5,440 nt of DNA from Bacilli bacterium. Lineage in GTDB: Bacteria; Bacillota_I; Bacilli_A; ML615J-28; CAG-698. Below are positions 1-5,440 of the stretch, in pieces. Position numbers and translations under genes: made by a program. Position 1 is the first letter of the stretch. Every line of letters starts with the position of its first letter. Location of the stretch: assembly GCA_028691905.1 (NCBI GenBank), contig JAQUYJ010000073.1:1-5440 (forward strand), in the 5' to 3' direction. Under the pieces are notes generated by a model, which saw nothing but the letters and a program-made list of their open reading frames with translations, had not been told where the DNA came from and did no database searches.

Positions 1-1045
1 CGAGGGCCAAATGGCAGGATGCATTTTCATCAAACAAGGTATTGAAAAACAGAATGTTTGCATTGGAAATCGGTGAGTTGTGGCTGATTAAAGCTACTTC
101 ACCCAGTCTGCTGCTGCCTTCATCGAGTTCCAATAATCCTTTCAATGTTTCTTCTTCTTTTGCAGCCTGATAAGCTACTACTTTTCCGTTTTTAAAAGTT
201 AAAGAGAACCCTTCAATCAGTTTGCCCTGATAGTTAAGGGGTTTGGTTGCATAAACGGTGCCGTTTACTTTTCTGCTGTGAGGCATGGTGAAGGTTTCTT
301 CGGTTGGAATATTGGGAGCAAAGTACACATTGTTTTTGGAATATTCTCCGCCACCGGCCCAGATATGATCTTCCACCAGTTCAATCGTTAAATCCGTTCC
401 CAACCCATTTTTAAAATGGAGGGTCTTGAACCGATAATCATTTAACTTTTGGTTATGAGCAGCAAGTGTCTGCATATGGGTCTGCCATTCTGCTACCGGG
501 TCATTGTCAAAAGTGACACGGGAAGCGGTAAGGATTGCATCAAGCAATTGCTTGACTGCTGCTTTTTTGCTTTTGATTTCCGGAAACACTTTTTTCGCCC
601 AATTTTCAGTAGGATAGGCAACAACACACCACTGGGCACCGTTTGCCATCATATGACGGCGGTAAAATCCGACCTTCTCGTTTACTGCTTTTGCTTCAGC
701 CTGTAATTTTTCCGGTTTGATTTTCTTCAATAGGCCCGGTGTTGGGGCACTGATTGAAATAACAGCGGCCTTTTGATCGACAATATACTGATATTGTTCT
801 ACAAAGTAAGCAGGCACTTCGGTAATCGTCTTCATGCTGGCATGGGAATAATAACTTTTGTTTACCAAATCATCATTCCAGCGAACCATTACGCGTGATG
901 CTTTTGCTTTGTAGCCTTCTTCCACCAGTACTCTGGTGAATTCCTTGCATTCGACAGGAGAGTTAATAACAAGCAATTGTCCCTTTTGGACATTTACGCC
1001 AACTTTCACAATCAATTTCGCAAATTTTTTTAATCTTTTATCCAT
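1..1045 (-). CDS. M29-family metallo-aminopeptidase (AmpS/AmpT/PepS type), C-terminus cut off by window edge
   Basis: This cytosolic aminopeptidase would remove N-terminal residues from peptides using a two-metal centre. About 348 codons are visible, read from the reverse strand with no stop before base 1; the family is usually about 410 residues, so roughly the last 60 are missing. Family signatures are clear: an N-terminal ligand-free alpha/beta region, GLGTDL near residue 215, NIPTEE at 245-250 followed by TMP, LGEVALI at 314-320, and DENASCHLAL at 339-348. From knowledge of the M29 family, Glu250, Glu316 and His345 are the expected metal ligands; the later Tyr and the final His/Asp pair would lie beyond the edge. 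There is no signal peptide. The ATG at 1045-1043 is supported by a strong AAGGAG at 1056-1051, which begins just past the stop codon of the upstream reductase (13-nt gap). Intactness of the C-terminus cannot be judged here. Confidence 0.93.
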   Translation of the reverse strand, partial: MDKRLKKFAKLIVKVGVNVQKGQLLVINSPVECKEFTRVLVEEGYKAKASRVMVRWNDDLVNKSYYSHASMKTITEVPAYFVEQYQYIVDQKAAVISISAPTPGLLKKIKPEKLQAEAKAVNEKVGFYRRHMMANGAQWCVVAYPTENWAKKVFPEIKSKKAAVKQLLDAILTASRVTFDNDPVAEWQTHMQTLAAHNQKLNDYRFKTLHFKNGLGTDLTIELVEDHIWAGGGEYSKNNVYFAPNIPTEETFTMPHSRKVNGTVYATKPLNYQGKLIEGFSLTFKNGKVVAYQAAKEEETLKGLLELDEGSSRLGEVALISHNSPISNANILFFNTLFDENASCHLAL

Positions 1046-1058
1046 TTTATCTCCTTTT

Positions 1059-1970
1059 CTATGGCAACTTTTTACCGACTGATTGATATAACTCGTACCA
1101 TTCCGGCCGTGTCAATTCGAATGTCGTAGCCTGTGCCAAATCATTTATATGTTCTGTTTTGGTCGTTCCGATTATTGCCTGCATCCCTGCCGGATGACGT
1201 AAAATCCAGTTCAAAGCAACAGCACTCTTCGTTACCTGATAATGCCCTGCCAGGCGCTCTAATACTTCGTTCAGCAAAGGGTAACTTGGATGATCGAGGA
1301 AGGTTCCTTCTTCCCAGGAAGCCTGCAGAACAGACCATGCCTGAATTGTTATCCTGTTTTTCATACAATGATACAGGATTTGATTATCCCGGTCAATTCC
1401 AAAATCTGTTTTCATGTTGACATGAATTCCCGCATCAATCATACTACTGTGAACAAGGCTGAACTGTAATTGATTAAACAGCAGGGGTTCTTCCAATCTG
1501 CTTTGTAAATACTCCATCTGGCCGGTATTCATATTCGAAACGCCAAAATAACGGACTTTTCCTTCTTTTTTCAATTGATTAAAGGCTTTGCCTATTTCAT
1601 CGCCATCCATTAAGGCATCGGGTCGGTGAAGAAGGAGGACATCAAGCCATCCGGTCTGCAGTCTTTTTAACGACGCATCTACCGAAGCGATGATATGCGC
1701 ACAGGAATTATCATAGAATCCCGGACGGATACCGCATTTGGTTTGAACGATCATTTGATCCCGGTATTTTGGATGCTTTTTCAACACTTCTCCAAACAAA
1801 CGTTCCGATTCGGTCTTGCCGTAAATGTCAGCATGGTCAAAAAAATTAATTCCGGCCTGCAAAGAAGCTTCGACTAATTGCTCCAATTCCTCTGCACTGC
1901 ATTTTGCCATCCGCATCCAGCCCAATATAATCCGAGATGCCGGCGTTTGATTTTTGGTAATGATGTTCAT
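1059..1970 (-). CDS. Aldo/keto reductase, YdhF-like
   Basis: A 303-residue NAD(P)H-dependent oxidoreductase of the aldo/keto reductase superfamily, a soluble TIM barrel that typically reduces aldehydes or ketones to alcohols. The catalytic tetrad is complete: Asp45 and Tyr50 in DHADIYG, Lys78 in QTKCGI, and His115 in LLLHRPD. Other family marks are GVSN at 143-146, Asn166-Gln167 in the FNQ segment, and the cofactor-binding IIGTTK at 266-271. Sequence from DHADIYG through HRPDALMD resembles E. coli YdhF, whose substrate is not firmly known, and the length fits (about 298 in E. coli). The ATG overlaps the stop of the upstream acyltransferase-like gene as ATGA (1970-1967), and AAAGGAAG lies 4-6 nt upstream, so translational coupling is likely. 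The stop is TAG at 1061-1059. The physiological substrate cannot be read from the sequence; a role in reducing lipid-derived aldehydes is only suggested by the neighbours. Confidence 0.93.
   Translation of the reverse strand: MNIITKNQTPASRIILGWMRMAKCSAEELEQLVEASLQAGINFFDHADIYGKTESERLFGEVLKKHPKYRDQMIVQTKCGIRPGFYDNSCAHIIASVDASLKRLQTGWLDVLLLHRPDALMDGDEIGKAFNQLKKEGKVRYFGVSNMNTGQMEYLQSRLEEPLLFNQLQFSLVHSSMIDAGIHVNMKTDFGIDRDNQILYHCMKNRITIQAWSVLQASWEEGTFLDHPSYPLLNEVLERLAGHYQVTKSAVALNWILRHPAGMQAIIGTTKTEHINDLAQATTFELTRPEWYELYQSVGKKLP
1967..1970 (-). other. ATGA stop/start overlap between the PlsC-like and reductase genes
   Basis: The TGA that ends the PlsC-like gene (1969-1967) shares two bases with the reductase ATG (1970-1968). 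Such overlaps usually mean translational coupling and joint transcription. AAAGGAAG just upstream (within 1983-1975) sits inside the last codons of the PlsC-like gene. Confidence 0.9.
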
Positions 1971-2677
1971 TTATCTTCCTTTTCCTTTAAAACCGACTGT
2001 CCCAGTTCATTGGTTCGGTTCTTAAAATAAGCAGCAATTTCCTCTTTATTCAGATCTTTAAATTGTTCCTGATGAAGGAAACAGGGCTTGTCAATAACAA
2101 TGATATTTTTCTTGGAATGAAAATATACTGTATAAATAGGAATATCCTGTTTATGCCGTTGATAGAATGCCTTTGCAAGTACAACAAATCCTGGAAAATA
2201 GGTTTTCAGCACTTCATGATAACCATCTGCAGAATCTTCCGGGAAAATCAAAATCGGTTGTTCCATTGCCAGATGCTCCAGACTTATTTCCAGGGTTTTT
2301 TTCAAGCGATAATCCGTATAGGAAGGAATCAGACGGATTGCATAATAGGCAAGTCCACTGATAACGGACAAGAGGGTAGCCATGATAAAGGCCTTCCCTT
2401 TTCGGTATTTCAGTTTCTGCTGATAAAAAGTATGATAGAGATAATTCCATCGCGCTTTCCAGCCATCATTCATTAAATGAATTCCCCATGGTCGGCAGAT
2501 AACAGGAAAAAAAGCAGAAAGGGTAATCGGTCCATTGGCTGCGCTGTGATTGGAAATAAAAATAGCCTGCTGTTCCAATCGTTCATTCCGATTAATAATT
2601 GTCGGTTTCTTTTTTACGAGCCGTAAAATTGCCCGCAATATATAAAATGATAACTTTTGGCGAGGTTGTTTATTCAT
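1967..2677 (-). CDS. PlsC-like (1-acylglycerol-3-phosphate acyltransferase-fold) protein with altered HX4D motif
   Basis: A 236-residue protein with the layout of the PlsC/LPLAT family, whose members transfer an acyl chain to lysophospholipids at the inner face of the membrane. A basic N-terminus leads to FISNHSAANGP at 40-50, the place of the NHxSxxD catalytic block. His44 is kept but the aspartate position (residue 49) is glycine. A hydrophobic segment lies at about 97-118, then FPEDS at 145-149 stands for the FPEGTRS block with Glu147 kept, and DIPIYTVYF at 178-186 matches the final block containing the conserved proline. The charged tail ends in EKEDK. Start ATG 2677-2675 is preceded by AAAGGA at 2689-2684, which overlaps the stop of the upstream ywaF-like gene (3-nt gap); its TGA overlaps the reductase start. 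The fold assignment is good; whether it is an active acyltransferase, and on what acceptor, is uncertain because of the missing aspartate. Confidence 0.8.
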   Translation of the reverse strand: MNKQPRQKLSFYILRAILRLVKKKPTIINRNERLEQQAIFISNHSAANGPITLSAFFPVICRPWGIHLMNDGWKARWNYLYHTFYQQKLKYRKGKAFIMATLLSVISGLAYYAIRLIPSYTDYRLKKTLEISLEHLAMEQPILIFPEDSADGYHEVLKTYFPGFVVLAKAFYQRHKQDIPIYTVYFHSKKNIIVIDKPCFLHQEQFKDLNKEEIAAYFKNRTNELGQSVLKEKEDK

Positions 2678-2680
2678 GTA

Positions 2681-3493
2681 TTATCCTTTCACAGTAATTG
2701 GCTTACGAAGATGACGGCGAAATACCTGATATTTCAGGAATCGGCTGATCAGTAAAAACAAATAAGCAATACCTATAAAGCCAATTACATAAGTAATCAG
2801 GAATACAATATAACCAAGTTCTGCCTGAATCGTTGATAAGACCGGTAAATGATTGGCATAATAGGGACTGACAAAAAACATATTGAATGTTTCGCTGACA
2901 AATTGATGGACAATCACATTTCCTAAGAAAGCAATAACGAATAATCCAACAAAGACAAGAGCAGCTCCTACCATATTTTTCCATTTCAATGCTCCTTTTT
3001 TTCTTGCAATTATCACAATTCCCAAAACAAGCATTCCGCCATGATGAACCATGGTTTGAATGCTGATTCCTAAAGTTGGGATAAATACATCATTGGGATA
3101 GAGCATGGTAGCCAGTCCGGCAAACAAACTGAACGTGGCCAGAAAAGTATAACAGGCATCCTGGAACCTTCCCTTAGGCAGGAACAGGGCCAACAATCCA
3201 ATATACATGGGAACAGAACAAAACTGGAAAGGAAAAATGTACCATTGATAATCCCAAGATCCGTTCTCATATGTAAAGACCAGCTGTTTGTAAATTTCAA
3301 AACAGATTAAAACAAAAATAATAGCGGCAAGTACACCACGCACATGATTAGGTCGCTTGCGGCCGATACTGCTTAATACAACTGCGAAAACGATGACAAG
3401 TAAAATTGCAGTCAGGTGAAACAAACCATAGGGTTTGGGGGCAACGGGTAATTCATAGCTTAAAAATTCAAGTATTCTTTCAAATAGGTTCAT
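2681..3493 (-). CDS. YwaF/TMEM164-family (TIGR02206-like) integral membrane protein
   Basis: A 270-residue polytopic membrane protein. Hydrophobic stretches at about 25-42, 52-72, 90-105, 113-132, 144-163, 173-198 and 226-252 suggest seven transmembrane helices, with a basic C-terminal tail (RRHLRK) probably cytoplasmic. Family-like marks are an N-terminal LFHL at 24-27, PFQFCSVPMYIGL at 88-100 with Cys92, HHGG at 150-153, and FVSPYYANH at 207-215. This pattern fits the YwaF family of Firmicutes, which belongs with eukaryotic TMEM164. The bacterial proteins have no settled function; human TMEM164 has been reported as an acyltransferase making polyunsaturated ether phospholipids, with a conserved Cys and His needed, which would correspond to Cys92 and one of His150/151 here (my alignment by eye). 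The gene lies 20 nt after the signalling gene and 3 nt before the PlsC-like gene. The ATG at 3493-3491 gives the expected N-terminus; the ribosome binding site is weak. Confidence 0.82.
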   Translation of the reverse strand: MNLFERILEFLSYELPVAPKPYGLFHLTAILLVIVFAVVLSSIGRKRPNHVRGVLAAIIFVLICFEIYKQLVFTYENGSWDYQWYIFPFQFCSVPMYIGLLALFLPKGRFQDACYTFLATFSLFAGLATMLYPNDVFIPTLGISIQTMVHHGGMLVLGIVIIARKKGALKWKNMVGAALVFVGLFVIAFLGNVIVHQFVSETFNMFFVSPYYANHLPVLSTIQAELGYIVFLITYVIGFIGIAYLFLLISRFLKYQVFRRHLRKPITVKG

Positions 3494-3510
3494 ATCTTTC
3501 TTTCTTTTTT
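3494..3510 (-). promoter_or_regulatory. Weak, purine-only ribosome binding region of the ywaF-like gene
   Basis: The 17 bases before the ATG are almost purely A and G on the minus strand (AAAAAAGAAAGAAAGAT) and contain no GGAG. AGAAAG can pair with the distal part of the 16S anti-Shine-Dalgarno tail at about 6 nt from the start. This contrasts with the clear AAAGGA or AAGGAG sites of the three downstream genes and suggests less efficient initiation. Confidence 0.45.
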
Positions 3511-3513
3511 ATT

Positions 3514-5440
3514 TTAATGCATATATTTTATCATATCGATAAAGGTATTGGCAATAAAAGGATCAAATTGTGTCCCGGCACAACGTTTTATTTCTTCCAG
3601 TGCTTCCGTAATGCTCATTGGAAGACGATACACACGTCCCTCAATCATTGCATCAAAAGCATCCACAACAGCAAGAATCCGGGCCAGCAGAGGTATTTCT
3701 TCTCCTTTTAAACCCTGGGGATATCCTGTTCCATCCCATCTTTCATGATGGCTTAAAATATAACTGGCAATACTGACCAATTCGGGGGAAGCCATACAGA
3801 TCCGATATCCAATTTCCGGATGCCGCTTGATATGGTGCCATTCTTCCGCAGAAAGCGGTCCCGGTTTTCGCAGTATCTCATCATCTATTCCTACTTTACC
3901 AATATCATGAAGCATCGACAACAGCGATAATTCATCCAGTTGGATGTGGGGAACTTTCAGGCGAATACCCAGACGCTGGGTATATTGCTGCAGACGCTGG
4001 GCGTGTTCTTCCGTTTCCTGGCTCTTTTCAAACAGAGTAGAGCGAATGGATGAAACCAAGCCACTGTGCGAACTGTTCCGGTCCAGGAGTTTGCTTTTAT
4101 ACATATTGTCTTCAGCCCGCTTCTGTACATCTTCAAAATGTTCATCTTTATTTTCCTTGGTTTCCAACCCCAGTGAAATACTGATTTGGTAGAGCGATTT
4201 AGGATTGTTTTCTTTAAAAGCCTCACAGGCTTTTAAAATGGCATAAAAACTTTGATATGCTTCTTCTTTTGTTGTATTCGGTAAGAGGATTGCAAATTCA
4301 TCGCCGCCGATTCTGGCTAATAAGTCCTGTTCCCGACAGCAGCCCTGTAATAACTTAGCTGCATCCACCAGGAGTTCGTCACCGATTTGATGACCGAAAG
4401 CATCGTTAATAATCTTCAGGCCATTGACATCACCCATAATGATACTTAATGGGAACTGTTCACTTTCATTGTATTCCTGCTTTTTTATTTCAAAATAAAT
4501 ACGGTTATGAATTTTGGTCAGACCATCATGATAACTCAGATAGCGAATTTCCTGCTGTTTTTCTTTCTGTTCGCTGATATCAATAATTAGGCCTTCCAGT
4601 GCAATCGGTTTTCCTTTATCATCATAGACAATCTCTCCCTGTTCGAAAACCCATTTTATTTTTCCTTCAGCTGTTCTTATTTGATATTCTCCCCGAAACT
4701 TCTTTTTTTCCTGTAAGCATTTTTGCCATTCTTTCCAGATGTCTTCCCGATATTCTTCGAGGATTACATCATTAAAAGATAGATCCCTGTTTTCAATTAA
4801 ATTCTCATCGGCATAACCGGTGAGATCATGGCATCCTTTTGATACAAATTTCATCGTCCAGTTGCGATCAAATAAACAGCGATATGCCATTCCCGGTAAA
4901 TTTTCCAGCAATAAACGCTTGCTTCGCTCACTTTCCTTTAACTGATCATATACTTTTTTCTGTTCGGTAACATCCATAAAAGTAATGATGGCTCCGACAA
5001 CTTTTCCTTTTTCTAATAACGGAAAGGAATAATAGTCAGCTATAAAATACGTTCCGTCTTTTCGCCAGAAAACATCCTCACCATCGTGGGTTTCTTTTTT
5101 ATGAAAAAGCGAATGCTGTAAACGGCATTTGGCGAGCGGAAGTATCGAGCCATCTTTCCTGCTGTGATGAAAAAGGAGATGGGAGTTTTTACCTAATATT
5201 TCTTCTTCCTTCTCATAACCGAATATGGCCAGTGCTCTTTTATTACAGAAAGTACAGTTGCCGTCCAAATCAATGCCATAGATTCCTTCCGCAGTTGAAT
5301 CAAGAATACTGCGGTACAAATCATGGTAATGGCTGTTTGCTTCCTTCTCTTCAATGAGAATGAAGGTTGCCTGTTCCGGATGCTCAGCGACTATTATTAA
5401 CTGAAGTGATTTATTCTGATAAGTCACATTTTTTTGAACA
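3514..5440 (-). CDS. PAS-PAS-GGDEF-HD-GYP cyclic-di-GMP synthase/phosphodiesterase, 5' end beyond the window
   Basis: A bifunctional signalling protein with opposed c-di-GMP activities. Residues are numbered from an in-frame GTG at 5427-5425, giving 637. They show PAS 1 (about 36-157), PAS 2 with its C-terminal motif (about 170-290), GGDEF (about 294-450) and HD-GYP (about 462-637). The cyclase domain has Asp333, Asn341 and an exact GGDEF at 374-378, plus an RxxD inhibitory site (Arg365-Asp368) five residues before it. The phosphodiesterase domain has Glu474-His475, His507-Asp508, His536, His560-His561, GYP at 568-570 and Asp589, so all expected metal ligands are present. No transmembrane segment is visible. 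The frame stays open upstream of the GTG to base 5440 with no Shine-Dalgarno before it, so I treat the start as lying outside. The first 35 residues look like the tail of another domain. Stop TAA is at 3516-3514. The PAS domains probably sense a ligand or redox state, which cannot be identified from sequence. Confidence 0.94.
   Translation of the reverse strand, partial: VQKNVTYQNKSLQLIIVAEHPEQATFILIEEKEANSHYHDLYRSILDSTAEGIYGIDLDGNCTFCNKRALAIFGYEKEEEILGKNSHLLFHHSRKDGSILPLAKCRLQHSLFHKKETHDGEDVFWRKDGTYFIADYYSFPLLEKGKVVGAIITFMDVTEQKKVYDQLKESERSKRLLLENLPGMAYRCLFDRNWTMKFVSKGCHDLTGYADENLIENRDLSFNDVILEEYREDIWKEWQKCLQEKKKFRGEYQIRTAEGKIKWVFEQGEIVYDDKGKPIALEGLIIDISEQKEKQQEIRYLSYHDGLTKIHNRIYFEIKKQEYNESEQFPLSIIMGDVNGLKIINDAFGHQIGDELLVDAAKLLQGCCREQDLLARIGGDEFAILLPNTTKEEAYQSFYAILKACEAFKENNPKSLYQISISLGLETKENKDEHFEDVQKRAEDNMYKSKLLDRNSSHSGLVSSIRSTLFEKSQETEEHAQRLQQYTQRLGIRLKVPHIQLDELSLLSMLHDIGKVGIDDEILRKPGPLSAEEWHHIKRHPEIGYRICMASPELVSIASYILSHHERWDGTGYPQGLKGEEIPLLARILAVVDAFDAMIEGRVYRLPMSITEALEEIKRCAGTQFDPFIANTFIDMIKYMH
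3525..3554 (-). promoter_or_regulatory. Candidate internal sigma-A promoter ahead of the ywaF-like gene
   Basis: Read on the minus strand, TTGCCA at 3554-3549 matches the -35 consensus at 5 of 6 bases, followed by an 18-nt spacer and TAAAAT at 3530-3525, 5 of 6 against TATAAT. A TG one base before the hexamer (TGATAAAAT) gives an extended -10. Transcription would start near 3518 and give a leader of about 25 nt before the ywaF-like ATG. It lies in the last codons of the signalling gene, in AT-rich sequence where chance matches are common, so this is a prediction only. Confidence 0.4.

Noticed and set aside
449..706. 85-codon plus-strand frame in a stretch with no other complete open frame
   Set aside because: It is antisense to the partial M29 aminopeptidase, whose reverse-strand reading stays open from 1045 to 1 and carries family motifs throughout.
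1085..1115. Perfect TTGACA (1115-1110) with TATATC (1090-1085), possible promoter for the aminopeptidase gene
   Set aside because: The spacer is 19 nt and the -10 matches only 4 of 6 bases with no extended -10. The sequence is constrained by coding in the reductase, so chance is the simpler reading.
2063..2476. 137-codon open frame on the plus strand
   Set aside because: It lies wholly antisense to the PlsC-like gene, which has clear family motifs and a good ribosome binding site. The antisense product has no recognisable domain and is best explained as a shadow.
3494..3513. Possible terminator between the signalling gene and the ywaF-like gene
   Set aside because: The 20-nt gap is a purine run on the transcribed strand with no inverted repeat, so no stem-loop can form there.
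3970..4001. 11-bp direct repeat CAGACGCTGGG, copies at 3970-3980 and 3991-4001
   Set aside because: The 21-nt period is seven codons and encodes a repeated QRL in the helix at the start of the HD-GYP domain (AQRLQQYTQRLG). It is explained by the protein helix, not by a DNA element.

Overview
The window is almost entirely protein-coding, and every credible gene lies on the minus strand. Read in the direction of transcription (from high to low coordinates), the order is: a multidomain cyclic-di-GMP enzyme (PAS-PAS-GGDEF-HD-GYP, 5' end open at the window edge), a YwaF/TMEM164-family seven-helix membrane protein, a PlsC-like acyltransferase homologue, a YdhF-type aldo/keto reductase, and an M29-family metallo-aminopeptidase whose C-terminus is cut off by the left edge. 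Gaps are 20, 3 and 13 nt, and one junction is a 4-nt ATGA overlap. There is no room for an intergenic terminator, so the set looks like one operon or the end of a longer one. No tRNA, rRNA, CRISPR array, insertion sequence or gene-free stretch was seen.

The moderately AT-rich sequence, the A-rich or purine-rich ribosome binding sites, the YwaF-type protein and the Firmicute-style GGDEF-HD-GYP fusion all suggest Bacillota, possibly a gut anaerobe such as an Erysipelotrichales or Clostridia relative. The taxonomy is an inference from style, not from a marker gene.

The signalling protein keeps both active sites (GGDEF with an RxxD inhibitory site, and a full set of HD-GYP metal ligands), so it could both make and break down c-di-GMP under PAS control. 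Next come two membrane-associated proteins that both have links to acyl-lipid chemistry: the YwaF/TMEM164 family, whose human member has been reported to be an acyltransferase, and a PlsC-fold protein. The latter keeps the histidine of the HX4D motif but has glycine where the aspartate should be. An internal promoter candidate in the last codons of the signalling gene could let the downstream four genes be expressed on their own. The pairing of the two putative lipid enzymes, the altered HX4D motif, and their position behind a c-di-GMP enzyme are the most interesting points. The reductase and aminopeptidase look like ordinary housekeeping enzymes carried in the same transcript.
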